Notes: a model not told the origin generated them from the letters alone. A DNA stretch of 64,000 nucleotides from Siphonodentalium dalli (GCA_032622095.1 CP136066.1:92961319-93025318); one strand, 5' to 3'. Shown: positions 35,717 to 48,343, numbered from the stretch's first letter. A program made the numbers and translations.

Positions 35717-36099
35717 ATATGTGACCCGCCATATCAAATCCAGTCGTAAGTCGGGATTTTTTTACCCTGTGCCAATGCATTCTCTCATATATGCGAGTCG
35801 ACCATAGGTCGCCTCGCATATATAAGAGAATGCATTGGCCTAACACTTGTTTTACAATTTTAATAATTTTTTCTTGTATTCTTTAACAATTTTATAATTT
35901 TACACATACAGAGCCCCAGACAAACATGAGCAGACGACACTCTTCTATATGCTTCTATATATGTGTGGGGCTCCCTGCAGGGTAATGGATGTTTTTTATT
36001 TTATGCCCTATGGTCGACTCGCATATATAAGAGAATGCATTGGCACAGGGTAAAAAAAATCCCGACTTACGACTGGATTTGAAATGGCGGGTCACATAT
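35717..36099. mobile_element. 383-bp MITE with about 75-bp inverted repeats and the shared hairpin core
   Basis: The ends are ATATGTGACCCGCCAT and its complement. The arms run inward through CAGTCGTAAGTCGGGAT and TACCCTGTGCCAATGCATTC. The left arm then carries a complete core hairpin (GCGAGTCGACCATAGGTCGCC at its tip) and the right arm half of one. A second hairpin (GAGCCCCA with TGGGGCTC) lies between. The termini differ from the TTAA-type elements although the core is the same. Confidence 0.65.
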
Positions 36100-36654
36100 G
36101 TGACTTTGGTTACTGTTGGCAGTGTCTGGTCGCCCACATGCACTATATAAGAACGTATGTTTTAACCATCTGATAACTTTGTGTAATCGTTGGTAAGTAG
36201 TTTTCTTGATTCCCAATGTATGGGGATGTTTAACAATATCAACAACCCATACGCGGTTGCATGATTATTGAAGTTAACAATTGAATATGCATTTCTACAT
36301 TTGAATCAAAATACCAGTCTCTGTTTGTATAATTTGCCTGATACATAAGAGTTTTCTTTGCTCCGTGGGGATATGCACGTATAGAATGAATCATCAAATA
36401 TGATACGTGATTCAAAGCACTCTTGGGAATTGTTCGTGTGCGCCTTTCCGTCTTGTTGTGGGACTGAGCCTCTGACATGCGTAAACATTTAGTACATTAT
36501 TACGCCACACCGTGGTGTTGCTTGGTACGCAGATTTTCATATTCTGTGGTCGATCGATAATCCACTGGGCGACTGTATTATTATGGTTACCGATAGAGTC
36601 ACGATAGTACAACAAAGATTAGCACATGTGTTTACGTCAAGGTGTACTTGTGGG

Positions 36655-37440
36655 GGCACGTTTCTATTATGAAGGTTCGCTATCCCGAAGGTCCGCTATT
36701 CCGAAGGTTCTCTATTCCGAAGGTTTTTGTTATTTTTAGGTTAATTCTATATTCTAAAGTATTGAGACTAATTTGAGAGGGTTCATTATCACAAAGATTC
36801 TTTTTACGGAGTGTGCGCTCACATCCGAACTGATCCTGCGCGCATACCGATACAGATACAGGAGGAAATAACTTAACTTAGAACATTAAATGTGATTTTG
36901 TTTTGTTTTCGCGGGTTTTCTTGAGATTTAATGTCATTACGTGGGCCCATACTTTTGAATTCTTGGCATATAATATGAATGTTGTGGTATATTGTGGACC
37001 CTCCCCCATTGGGACATGACACAGGTACAGTTGACTTAAGTGATGTTCCGTGTGGGCTCCAATTTGGAGTTCAATATTTTAAGGGCGAAATTTAGGATTT
37101 TATGGGCCCATACCTTTGAACTCTGGGCATATAATATGAATATTGGGGGCATGTCTCTAATCCGAAGGTTCACTATCCAGAATGTCCACTATTCCGAAAT
37201 TTCTCTGAATGTTCGCTATTCCGAAGGTTCACCAATTAGAAGGTTCGTTATTCCGAAAGTTCTGTATTCCGAAGGTTTTTGTTATTTTAATTCTATATTC
37301 TAAAGTATTGGGAGGGTTCATTATCACGAAGATTCTTTTTATGAAGGAAATAACTTAAAACATTAAATGTGATTTTGTTTTGTTTTCGCGGGTTTTCTTG
37401 AGTTTAATGTCATTACATATGACTTTATTTCTCATTAAAT
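36655..37440 (+). repeat. Tandemly duplicated block with GAAGGTTCGCTATTCC minisatellite
   Basis: A minisatellite of 12-16 bp units around ATTCCGAAGGTT occurs at 36667-36727 and 37160-37280. Each is followed by TTAATTCTATATTCTAAAGT and then GATTTTGTTTTGTTTTCGCG. The whole block is thus a direct duplication of about 500 bp. The 87-codon open frame across it is a repeat artefact. Confidence 0.65.
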
Positions 37441-37671
37441 ATTCACGCCAAGCAGCCCACACAATTGCTATGTTTCCATGCGATTTAATGTCACTACGTA
37501 TAATATATCAATAATCTGAGGCAAGAGTACGCCTGCTAAAGGCGAATTATAACAGTGGGGCTATAACGCTCAATGAATACTGGGAACTATAACAAACTGC
37601 GCAGCAGAATATCGCTGATTAAACGAGTATGAGATGAGCCTAACTGCAATTGTGACTTTGTTTAAAGGCCC

Positions 37672-37820
37672 ACTTAATTTTCGAGTCATTCATTTTTGTT
37701 ATAGTATATACGGTTTTAATAACAATTTATGCCATAAAATTTGAATAAATTACTATAATTCATCACCATTTGAAACGCAGAATCCTTCTATCTCCTAGTT
37801 TGAAACACCTTTAAAATACC
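37672..37820. mobile_element. TTAAAGGCC-type MITE, partial copy
   Basis: It begins TTAAAGGCCCACTTAATTTT and shares AACAATTTATGCCATAAAAT and TCATCACCATTTG-type text with the complete copy at 52272-52738. The far end is degraded near a CTTTAAAA. Confidence 0.5.
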
Positions 37821-37899
37821 GCGACAAGTCGTGCGTCGTATATCTAGCAATTAGCAACTAACATGTCCTCTTCGGCTTTCCATAGATTTCAACGTAATT

Positions 37900-38450
37900 T
37901 GATACTTATGGGTATTTGTGTCCAGGAAGTGTTTTGGACGGGTCAAATCGTGAGCCCGACCTGACCTTTAAAACTGTCAATGCAAGGTCAATTTGGGTAA
38001 AACGGACAAATTTCGGCGAAATTTGATACCTAGGGATACTTTTGTCCGGGGAGTGTTTTGAACGGGTCAAATCGTGACATCGGCGTGATTTTGACCTCCA
38101 ATGTGGTCAATCAAAGGTCAAATCGGGTAATACGGATGGATTTCGATGAAATTTGATACCTATGGGTACTTTTGTCGGGGGAGTGTTTTGGACGGGTCAA
38201 ATCATGACTCCGACCTTACCTTGACCTTCAAAATTGTTAATTAAAGGTCAAGTGGGGTAAAACGGACGGATTTCGACGAAATTTGATACCTAGTGGTACT
38301 TATCTCCGGGTGGGGGTGTTTTGGACGGGTCAAATCATGACCCTGACCTGATCTTGACTTTCGAAATAGTCAATTGAAGGTCAAATCGCGCCTTTCGCCG
38401 GAAATCAGATGGGAAACATCCCGGACGAAGTCGGGCCCATCAGCTTGTGT
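37900..38450 (+). mobile_element. Helentron-like 3' part with about 120-130 bp tandem units
   Basis: Four units share GTTTTGGACGGGTCAAATC (about 37928, 38061, 38185 and 38320) and a GATTTCGACGAAATTTGATACC phrase interrupted by small changes. The end is a hairpin CCCGGACGAAGTCGGG, then CCATCAGCTTGT, a decayed form of the CTAGT terminus. It is the opposite-strand relative of the array at 60633-64000. A 5' end was not identified. Confidence 0.6.
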
Positions 38451-40002
38451 AATAAAGAAGACAGTTTGAAGAAAGTAATGTATAACACGAGAAACGGGAA
38501 AACTTGAAATATAGAAGTATGCAAATTTCCCAGATAAAATTTGAAAGCTAGTTTATAGAATAATTGTATTATAATTTATATTTATGGCTAATAATATGAT
38601 CTTGGTGGCGTTACCATTTCTGACTATGGTTTTCTTGTGTTTACTCGTGGACAAGATAACCGATTTCGTATGCGTTCGTACGGCCGTGGGTCCACGTGTC
38701 ACTCTCACGAACAAATATTACTATCTGTTCAAGATGATTGCCCTGTGCGATGTCTTGTATACATAGCTGTATATTGATTTAGATATGCAACTGCAATGTA
38801 CATTGTAATTTACCTAAACGTATAACATAGCTTTTGTTGGTCTCCTTATGTGTGGTGGCCTTTATGATATTTAGATCTGATCAAGTATGATATGCGAATA
38901 TCCTTCTGCACTGCACTCTTTCGTCTGGTTCATGCCAAATTTTAGCTGGAGTTGGGGACATTTCACTTCAATCGACCCCTTTTGGTTAGAAATCTCCGCC
39001 TGGTATAATAATATACCTCGAGTTTCTTATTGTTGGAAAACTCCAACTAAACATAGTAGTCGATTATAGAGTTTATCGTGGATCGTCCTCCAACCGCGGC
39101 CTTGCGAGTCTAAATGTGATCGAAAGTTGGATAACATTAAAATATGTGTTTAGAAATCACACACGTTAAACTAAATACAGATTGGAAACCTAAAATATAA
39201 AAAAAAACATGGCCAATAACATCATGTTCAGTATAACTGCTTAATTTGGCCAAGGAGTGGGGTAGCTACACTTAGCCCTTCCGTTGAATATGGCATCCAT
39301 GCATATACACATTTCGTTTATTTGATTATCGACCTATTTTTATCCCCGGGCGCGACGGACATGAGAAAGTACCAGGTACAAGGTTTAATTAGTGACCTAA
39401 TAATGGATTATTTGTCGCTTTAAATCAAAATGAGTTTGGACTATTCTAAAATAACTGCCCCATAAAACTCATGCTCTGTTTCAATCTTCAGCGCTTAAAT
39501 ATGTTTGGCCCGACGGCGTTAGTCGCATAATGATGACAAGTAGAAATTTAGTTGAACCATGAGATGACGCATGGCAGGTTCGTTGAGATACATGTACATG
39601 TAATCGTATATAATATAACAAAATATATTTAGCCAATCACGCTCCCCGAATGGAATTAACAATTTAAAGTGATGTGAATCACTCTGGTAGGGTGATCAAA
39701 TATAATTAGAGAATAACCTTGCTCATTAACGCCCTCGGGTGTATACTGTCCTAGATATTCTAGATATATGTGGTTCGCTAGGCGTTTTATTTATAGATAA
39801 TGGGTTTTTCCGGTTGTGACAATTCGCAGTAGGTCCCTATTTGCGGAGGTCTATTTTCGGAGGTGCCCGAATACGCGGAGTTCTCCTAAAATGGTCGAAA
39901 TATGTTATATATTTTAATGAGGGAATGGGTGCGTATATGTCAATTGATACGTATTTTAAACAAATAGCGACACAATCATCATAATAGTGGTTTGTTCTAT
40001 CA

Positions 40003-40043
40003 ATCATATCATCATCATCATCATCATAATCATCACCATCATA
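40003..40043 (+). repeat. ATC trinucleotide microsatellite
   Basis: It is a run of CAT/ATC triplets with a few interruptions. Confidence 0.85.
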
Positions 40044-40189
40044 ATACGGAACAAGTCTTGCGACTTTTCGTCCCAATAATATTATTTGCAATGCTTGTTT
40101 ACAAATATATGTATCGTCATTCGATATTTACGTGTGAGTCACTTTAACATATTACTTGTCGTCGAACTCGTATTTTATATAATAGAAGA

Positions 40190-40730
40190 ATGAGTCTATA
40201 TGTGTATTTTGAATTGATCGAGTGTTGGAGCCCCAACAGCGAAGTCTGGCAGAGAGTTCCAGCTATTTACCACCCTCTGTGTGAAGAAATATTTTCCTAT
40301 GGCCTTGTTAACAATGGGCATCTGTAGCTTTTTAGTATGTCCTCTTGTTCTTCCCGATGACTGTCTTTCTAATAGGTCATAGGCATTGATATTTTAATGA
40401 CCATTCAACAGTTTATATACCTCGATTAGATCCCGTCTAAATATTCCATATTTTAACGACATCAGATTGAGTCTTATCATTCGGTCTCGGTAGCATTGAG
40501 TTTTGATTTGACGAACTTCTGGTTTCGCTGCTTTTCTTTGTATTTCTCTAACACAATGCTTTGATATTTGTGATGTGGGCTCCATGCAGAGTTACAGTAT
40601 TCGATGATAGGTCTGACCATGCTTATGTTTTAGCGATTAGAAAGTGTCGATGTCCAAGTTCGTGAAAGTTCTGTTGAATATGCCGATGATTTGAGAAGCT
40701 TTATTGTTTTAGGATATTGTAGGAAGGCTA
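40190..40730 (-). pseudogene. Degenerate non-LTR reverse transcriptase, C-terminal part
   Basis: Read on the minus strand, family-typical pieces appear in the right order but in different frames: QIIGIFNRTF and TNLDIDTF near 40690-40640; MVRPIIEYCNSAWSPH near 40622-40575; RLNLMSLKYG and RRDLIEVYKLLNGH near 40480-40394; and SSGRTRGH plus FFTQRVVNSWNSLP near 40350-40245. These match the end of the reverse transcriptase and thumb region of Jockey/CR1-type elements. Frameshifts and stops between the pieces show that it is dead. It lies antisense in the innexin intron. Confidence 0.75.
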
Positions 40731-41040
40731 AACTGGACGTGTCAAATTGAGCTATAGCGATGGGATATCTCGCATGACAACACATTTCGGGTTTTCGTGG
40801 GGTGTGTATTCGCTGGATATTAATCAAATGCAATGAATCTCGATGGCGAAATCATTTGTGTTAGTTTATCGCCGATAGTTGCGTCCCGAATCGAGATGTA
40901 AATATATACGATTGAGTGTAGTTCTGACGATGTTTTATATGGAGTGGTACGGCCGATTACTTTGAAATGTTCACCGATGCTAGTAGAATGCTACATTCCC
41001 CATATTGGCATTATAGAAGGTGTTAATACCAATTATAATA

Positions 41041-41309
41041 TTAACCCTTTCATGACGGGAGCTGCGCTGGTGCAGCATTACAGATCATGCGCCAGTAACT
41101 GCTATTATGTGTGCGAGTTTCCCCATAAGTATACCCTCGCATATATAAGAAATTCACTGGCTTACAATGTAAAGGTAAATGTTTTTAGGCCAGTGCATTC
41201 CCTTATATATGCGAGGCTCCCTATATATGAGAGACTCGCATATATAAGAGGATGCTTTGGCACAGGGTTTCTTCAAAATTTCAGGAAGCTCCAGTCCTGG
41301 AAGGGTTAA
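41041..41309 (+). mobile_element. TTAA-type double-hairpin MITE, complete copy
   Basis: It starts TTAACCCTTTCATGACGGGA and ends TCCTGGAAGGGTTAA. It has TTAA at both outer edges and inverted CCCTTTCATGAC-like termini. Two hairpins of the shared core lie in tandem, separated by TACAATGTAAAGGTAAATGT. TTAA duplication with CCC-starting termini is the signature of piggyBac-type elements. At 269 bp it encodes nothing. Confidence 0.75.
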
Positions 41310-42013
41310 TGGTACCGTGACGATGTTCACAGACAGACAGAGATGGAGAGAGATATAGAGATAGTTTTATTCCCCCATATAGATCTTTATTGCCTCCTGT
41401 ATGGATAGATTATACAAACAGTATAATGATACACATACAGACATAAAGAATTCATATATACACGAGAAAGATACATGCACAATCACAAGTTCGATAGATA
41501 GTGTGCGTGTTGGATAACTGACCATTTGGTGCGTAATTTAGTATAGTTATGAACACCCATCAATGTTTCCAGAAAAGATAGACAGCAGCATCAATAACAA
41601 GGTTCAAACCCTGAATTTAATGGAATATGACCTGCAGTAGATGTTTGTTCCATGTAGACGAACAACCCTCACGTGATGATGGAAAACATTGCCGTTTAAA
41701 ATATGATGGGCAGAAAATCGTGTTGTGCGTTGTTAGTGTAAACATATTTTTATTTCCAAATCCAAACATAATACACATAATACAGAAATGACATAAATAT
41801 ACAACATATAAGAGATAATGTATGGAAATGAGGATCAGACAACAAGCCCGAGGGCTTATATGAAGTCTTCTCCTCTTTTGCGACATGCCCCTTCCCCAAT
41901 AAGTGAGGGAGGGGTATCGATCAGACGGGAAATAATAGAAATAATATTTTTAAAGGAGAAGTAACTAAGTTGGGATGGACACAGCGGAAGATAGTGTTAG
42001 GGATAGCAGGAGG

Positions 42014-42018
42014 CAGAG

Positions 42019-42049
<31 letters not shown>

Positions 42050-42068
42050 TGAGAGAGAGAGTGAGAAA
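42014..42068 (+). repeat. AG dinucleotide microsatellite
   Basis: It is an AG run with a few interruptions. The Arg-Glu-rich open frame over it is an artefact. Confidence 0.9.
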
Positions 42069-43060
42069 GTAGAGGGGACAGAGTTTTCAATAATTTATTT
42101 GCTGCGTGATGAAAATTATGCTCGTAGTAATATGCATGCGTCAGGCTTCACGGGAGGGGGTCAATCGCAATTTGGCCAATTCCTATTTCATTTCAATGGG
42201 GTTCACTGCGAATATTGCTGTATTCTTCATGTAGAATCATTTCACGTGTTGTGCGTTGTTAAACCTGCATGCATGTTGTCTGAGGTTTAACGTCATTAAT
42301 GCCATTTGAATTATGAACTACTTTCATATCTTCATGTACTAATATATATCCTTCACATTATGTATGCTAATTTAGTCTTGAACTAATATGGCACACATAT
42401 CAACCTGGACGAGCTATAAATAAGGGCCATATATTTTACACGATGACTCGTTCCTTTGTTAATAATTCAATGCATACCACTTGCACTGCAGCTTTCTATT
42501 CAAGTAAGTGTTTGACCGTTTGCTCCACCATATACATAAACGAATGGCAAACATGGACTCTGGTAGAGATTTCAGCTATTATACGAAGAGTTTGTTTGCT
42601 AAAGGAGCTGTTTGCTTAAGGATTGAATTTTTTTTCCCCATGTACTCGTCTGTAAATTGTGCAAACTGCATTGTGTGAGGTTTCGGTCCTAGTACTAGTT
42701 TGCTTAAAGTGTGTATGAAATCTGGTGTAATAATGGGACATACATTAAAATGCAGTCTGTCCTTGACTATTGGTTACTGAAGTTCAGTTTGTAACGTCGC
42801 TCGTATTCCATATATATAATTATTACATGGGATACCCACATTGGTATTAATGTGTGTTTCTATAGGTGACATTTAGCGACTTAAACATTTTATCTCATAT
42901 ACCAGAAAATATAAATGAAATTCCATGCATCTTTAACGCGCTATAAATATTGTCCAGATGCTCAACTGACTCACCGCGCGGAAGAGCATTTACCTGGTTC
43001 GTCATGCGTGTATAGATTATACTGACCTAGTTATGCATCTGTTGACACGTTGGTGCTTTG

Positions 43061-43135
43061 CCCCGAAGCCCAGATAGATGCCCCGAACCCCAGATAGATG
43101 CCCCGAAGCCCAGATAGATGCCCCGAAGCCCGGAA
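43061..43135 (+). repeat. 20-bp minisatellite, 3.75 copies
   Basis: CCCCGAAGCCCAGATAGATG is repeated with one or two changes per copy. Confidence 0.9.
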
Positions 43136-43485
43136 AGATTATTCGATATGTCACTTTGAATACAAATTATTAAATATGAAGTCTACTGTGACCTAGAGCG
43201 CACACGTGGTGTTAGCAACATCCATCAATTTATGAGATGAGTTAGGCACCGTTCACATCCGCTGCACTATGCCTCGGTTTGTGACCTTATTTGGTCATGT
43301 CAGCCTTTTATTTTGATGTCACACACCGAACGGGATGACATAATAACAGGTCAATCGAGGAAAGATCTGCATAAGTGGGAACCAGCAAGAACGTGTGTGT
43401 CAAAACAATAGGATTAAGACCAAGCGTGGACGCGAATCGTCTCTCTCGCTGTTTGACAATCAAATCAGAACTCCAATACGACCTA

Positions 43486-43686
43486 TCCCTCCCATGACTG
43501 GAGCTTTCTGAATTTTTGCGAAAATCCTGGGCCGGCCAATGTATTCTCTTATATATGCGAGTCTCCATAATATTTACCTTGACATTGTAAGTCAGTGCGT
43601 TCTCCTATATATACGAGACTCGCATATATAAGAGAATGGACTGGCACATGATCTGTATTGCTGCCGCTGCGTCATGCCAGGGTTAA
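43486..43686 (-). mobile_element. TTAA-type double-hairpin MITE, shortened copy
   Basis: It carries CCATGACTGGAGC at one end and GTCATGCCAGGGTTAA at the other, with the TATATAAGAGAATG hairpin core between. The first hairpin has lost its second arm, and the left TTAACCC has decayed. Confidence 0.65.
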
Positions 43687-43714
43687 ATACGATCGCTATT
43701 CGATGCATAGCGTA

Positions 43715-44060
43715 TGTGAAGCGTCTGAGTGAATACATCAGCTCAACTGGCTCGAAACCTTACATTATGGTCGCTGAACATTGTTACTGCGACGGTCCGG
43801 TTTCCGGGATCAAAATATATGTAGGTCGATAATTACGATATGCCCCTATGAAAAGACTCATTCAAGCGATAAGAGTCCCGACTTTTCTTCATGCAGTATG
43901 AAACAATAAACAGAATTCGCTAGTATTGTATGTTCCTGATATGCATGGTAAAAATGAAGTATGTATCTCACTTCTTTCCGAAAAGTTAAAAACACTGTTG
44001 ATCTGAAAAATTACTCTGAGTTCGGCATCTTTTTTTCCAGAGTGTATACAGTGCGTGTAT
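43715..44060 (+). repeat. Diverged R1-like fragment
   Basis: GGTCGATAATTACG, GTTCCTGATATGCATGG and a GAAACAATAAACAGAATTCG stretch match R1 phrases at lower similarity. It is an old dispersed copy. Confidence 0.5.
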
Positions 44061-45908
44061 ATATAGACATTTTATCGATATTTCGTAAATTTATCGACCT
44101 ATACCTAACTAATTTCGGATGTGCAAATGAGCCAATTGAAGTAAATTTTCTTGATTACTTGTCTCCACAAACATATTGGAGTCATGCTAGCGAGTTGAAC
44201 GTTCACTTGACAAAACCAACGATGACATAACATCATCGATGACATCACCGTCTGCCTGGTCTGCTGTTCGATGTTCGAATGGCCTGACGAAAATCGCGTC
44301 GTGGTCACATGACCCACTGTTCGCGAATATTCATAATCGCCGGTATACGAAAACACAGACTGTCCACACATCGGTATCAGTATCTTCACAAAAGCTTTGA
44401 TCAAAACAGAGACAGTAAATATTATGAATTATACAATTTTCTTCAATTCCCAAATGTGCACAGTTTTATATATGCTCAATATTCAGAAATACGAGTTTGT
44501 TTAGAAATCATCGAGACAACACATGTATTGCAAAACTGCACGTTATCCACTTCCTTTGTGGCGAAGCTATTGAAGACGGACATTGTGAAAAGCGAACTCG
44601 CTTTGTTATATGATATTTGTGTTCCCGGAGCTATAAACCCCGAAATCTGATTAATAACTAGTTTCAAGAACCTCACAAATAACATTAAAACCCCCCAGGA
44701 TATTGGAAATTGGTATCATTCAGACCGCTCGGTATATCCATTATTGTATAACGACGAAGCAATTATGTCATTATTCGCGGCGAGTGTTAATATAATGAAC
44801 ATAGCTCCGAGACACCGTATTATTTTTTTCATAAAAGATTGTTTCCCTTCCAAGTGTCCCTCTCGGTGCATGTCGTCTTGTGTGACTCTTAGAGAGACAA
44901 CCTTTAAATAATTGTAATATCATATTCACGAAAACTTCACAAAACTCGCTAACTTGGATCCCTAATACTGATACTGGGGGGTCTCGAGATTCGTGTTATG
45001 TGAAAGTAAATAGACTTAGCGATATCTAAGATATCATTACGTCTTCCTATATGGGGGTGAATAGCCATTGTTACCGCAAGTTTGGAGTTTGGGATGATAC
45101 CCGGGAAGATTTGAAAGGGCCGTCGGATCTCTCCTACAACCCACTTTTGAATGCTGTAATTCCGCTGATGAGCGTTTGTAGGGTTTGTGAGTTTGTAAGA
45201 AGATTACTATCTGCCCATGCACAATGGGTGTTTGTCTACTGTGTGTGGGGTGGATGCCATTGTTACCTGATGTATTAATTTACATTATAGTTAGGCATAT
45301 CGTGCACCAAAACTATATATAAGGCTCCTGCCAGTTGTTATGGCGAAGTTGTTTCTATTTCTAATGAACGCTAATATACGTAACTTGTTCCAATATTTAG
45401 ACAATTTTGTCATTTCCTTACTGCGTACAGTTTCATATAGTGAATGCAATGTGTGGCCCCCAAACGAACTAAAGTGATGTCGGTAGGTTTCCGGCTAAAC
45501 AGGGTCCAACAATTGAACATGGATATCGGAATATAATTGCATTATTATTTTATCGTACATATATATAGTCGCTATAACATGAGCAGACATAACCGAGATA
45601 AGAGCAAGGTGTGAGGGTCGAAAGCTAGTTAGATAATCATACTCTATAGTGGCGTAATGGTGCTAAAAAAAATTGTTCAAAGAAAAATATACATAACCTA
45701 TCGGTTGTACATATCATACCATAATTGGGTATGACATTGCATCGCATTCTCGGAATCTCCGCCCATGTTGCTGTGACGTGCAGACGTGTAACACGTTTAA
45801 TCACTACTGAGATCATTCTGGTACGCCATATGCAATGGAGATTTTAGCCATATATATAATCGATAATCGAAGTTTAATATATTTTTACATTTTTGATTTT
45901 TTTTTCAG

Positions 45909-47037
45909 GACCCAGAAGCTCCTTGGGGGTGATTTAAAAACACATTACACAGACAGTCGCATAGACCGCATGAACCATGTTTGGACTGTGGCGCAACTTT
46001 GCTTCTTCGCCATCTTGGTCGTTTCCAAGCAATTCGTCGGTCAACCAATCAAATGCTGGCACCCGGCGCAGTTTAAAGGATTCTGGATCCAATACGCAGA
46101 ATCCTACTGCTGGATTAAAAACACGTATCATGTTCCAATGGATGAAGTCATTCCTGTCGAGCATGAAGAACGAGAGAAAACCGAGCTAAACTATTACCAA
46201 TGGGTGTTTATTATTCTGCTGTTCCTTGCTATGCTTTTCAAACTACCCAATGTCTTGTGGAACAGATTCAACGACTACGGAGGTCTACACATTGACAAGA
46301 TTATCAGAATGTCGTCCGATATCCATTGGGCTAAACCAGATCAGCGCGCGGAAAAGGTCAAGACCATCACCTACTACTTCCAGAGATGGTTCGAAGCCTA
46401 CAGTCCGAAAAAACTAAACGCCTGGGACAAAATCAAAGAAAAACTGGGCGACCTCTTCTGCTTTCCGTTCGCGAAGAGGACCGGAAATTATCTCACAGGG
46501 CTGTATTTGTTCATCAAGATCCTTTATGTCACTGTCTCCATCGCCGTTTTCTACATCCTCAACCTGTTTTTGCATTCCGACTACAGCTTGTATGGTTTTG
46601 ACGTAATCGACCAACTTAGTAATGACGGTGAAGTGCGAGATCTTCACGTATTTCCACGCGTGACTATGTGTGATTTCGATATTCGCCAGTTGAACAACAT
46701 CCAACGGTTCTCGGTGCAGTGCGTCCTGTCAATCAATTTATACGTGGAGAAGATGTTCGTCTTTTTGTGGTTCTGGTTCTTCTTGATGGCCATTGTAAAC
46801 GTCATTGATCTTTTCAAAGCGCTATACATATACGGTCTCAACAAGTATGGCGATGATTTCGTGAAGAAACATCTCATCGTTAGGGATTGCCTTCACACGT
46901 TTGCAGATAAGGAGAAATGTCAGAAGCTCAGAGGGCAGCTGAAGAAAGACGGACTATTCGTTCTGAGAATGATTGAGCGAAATTCTTCTCCTATTCTTGT
47001 TGCTGATATTATTGTGGATCTCTATAAGGATTTATGA
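45909..47037 (+). CDS. Innexin gap-junction/hemichannel protein, exon 2
   Basis: With exon 1 this gives 382 residues, a normal innexin length. Innexins form gap junctions and hemichannels in the plasma membrane, passing ions and small molecules. TM1 is about 32-50, followed by KQFVGQPIKCW. Loop 1 has C56 and C74. TM2 starts after the family signature YYQWV (102-106). TM3 is about 204-228. Loop 2 has C261 and C278, followed by VLSINLYVEKMFVFLWFWF, where most innexins have Pro at the position of S281. TM4 is about 288-308. The C-terminal tail is short and charged. All four loop cysteines needed for docking are present. The open frame upstream of 45909 is intron, as shown by the T-rich acceptor. 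The family is certain; the paralogue cannot be named. Confidence 0.95.
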
Positions 47038-47231
47038 TGGTAAGCTGGTCTTGATCCCCCCAAACAACATTGTGTCGATTTTCAGAGGTGTTTCATGCCT
47101 TGGGTGATTCTGTTGATGCAATTTCGTGACGTTCTTTCGGAGAAAGTTTCGTATCGCTACACATGGACTGACATCGCGCATTCGATTGCATGAACACGTG
47201 TGCTCAACTGGAACGAGACCAAATGTGTATA

Positions 47232-47685
47232 AATGCTACACAATATGTGTTACATTTGATCTTAAAATTATGTAGAAAGGACACTTGGCATACATGTGTT
47301 GGTTCAAATTTATCAACATTGAATATCAGTGAATATGTGAATACATTATAGTTAGTAGATGAGATATGTTCCATTTGAGACACAAACCTCGTGAAAGCTA
47401 CCATATTAAAACTCTGACAGCAGCTTTAAAACTGTGTGCTACACAATTATGTGCTGTTCAGTTTTGACACAAACACAGTGTATAACACATTTTTAAGTTG
47501 CTGCCATTTTTGTTTTGGTTCTGTGGTAGCCTTCACTTGTTTTGTGTCTCTAATAGAACACATCTCATATAAAAACTATACATAATCACTCATATTCAAC
47601 GTTGAGGAAATTCTACCGACACATATGTCATGGGTCATTTCTACACAATTTTGTTTAAGATAAAATGTAACACATATTGCGTAGA
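47232..47685. repeat. Imperfect inverted repeat 3' of innexin
   Basis: CACAATATGTGTTACATTT (about 47236) pairs with AAATGTAACACATATTG near 47662. Further pairs follow inward (GTGTAGAAATGA-like, TTGAATAT, GATGAGAT). The arms are about 130-150 bp. It is probably a MITE in or beyond the 3' UTR. Confidence 0.55.
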
Positions 47686-47691
47686 CTTGAG

Positions 47692-48210
47692 ACACATCTG
47701 TTATAAGAGTGTGTGTATATATAAACGCGTATCTCGCCTCTGTTCTTCTGTGTGGTTTGGATTCCTTTGTTTGAGAACTCACGGGGTTGCAACCGGAAGA
47801 GGATTTTATATTTTGACAAATTACTGAAAGTAGATTACCTTAAATTTGCTTCATGGGAAGATCCAGGCTTATACATTGGTCGAATAATAAATGTACCTTT
47901 CAGAGTGCGACTTTTCGCTGAGGACAAGTGGAAATAACCTATATATAGATATATGTACGCGAATGCCCCCCCCCCCCCCCGTGAGTTCACCGACACGAGA
48001 AATAATCCAGATGAGCGAACGATGTTTAAGAGATAATGACATTTATTACTTATTTTATTATCGCGGTGCTATAAATTTTCGTGCAGACTTTCTTATCTTA
48101 TCCGCCATGCAAATATTTGTGACATTAAACGTACAGCTTCTTATAGATAATTTACTTTGAAAGTTTCGAGCAGTGAATTCCTCGCCAACAGCAGAAATGT
48201 TCTAATTGTT
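47692..48210. other. No gene seen
   Basis: It contains a C run (47967-47980) and short open frames without recognisable domains. Confidence 0.4.
47886..47891 (+). promoter_or_regulatory. Candidate polyadenylation signal
   Basis: AATAAA lies about 850 bp beyond the innexin stop codon. An ATTAAA at 47405-47410 is an alternative. No strong GT-rich downstream element decides between them. Confidence 0.25.
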
Positions 48211-48211
48211 A

Positions 48212-48343
48212 CAGTAATTCCCTAAGTAATCGACCCCTTAACCACAGCATCATTATGGGTAACTTTTCAGGATTTAGTCGGAAATATGGCTTGTTGCCAT
48301 TCATCGGGAAGCTCTCCCCGGTCGATTACTTAGGGCATTGTAG
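48212..48343. mobile_element. pogo/Tc1-like MITE, short copy
   Basis: CAGTAATTCCCTAAGTAATC at the left pairs with GGTCGATTACTTAGGG at the right. The right end has lost the final ACTG-type bases. The interior CAGGATTTAGTCGGAAATAT matches the copy at 50963-51411. Confidence 0.65.

Larger units (their letters stand above)
28970..45908 (+). other. Innexin intron 1, 16.9 kb
   Basis: The donor is GTAAGT and the acceptor is T-rich TTTTTTTTTCAG. The stretches 28970-30900, 31060-32380, 33570-35710, 38450-40190 and 44060-45830 hold no recognised gene. They carry only short open frames and scattered simple repeats. A weak R1-like phrase (AGGTCGATAAATACACG) lies near 29367. Specific repeats within the intron are listed separately. 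Confidence 0.65.

Noticed and set aside
38584-38766. 60-codon open frame with a hydrophobic N-terminus
   Set aside because: It is short and isolated in an intron, with no splice context or recognised family; chance is likely in AT-rich DNA.
45835-45908. Upstream ATG extending the innexin open frame
   Set aside because: The added residues are hydrophobic translation of a T-rich splice acceptor; exon 1 at 28950 gives the family-typical N-terminus instead.
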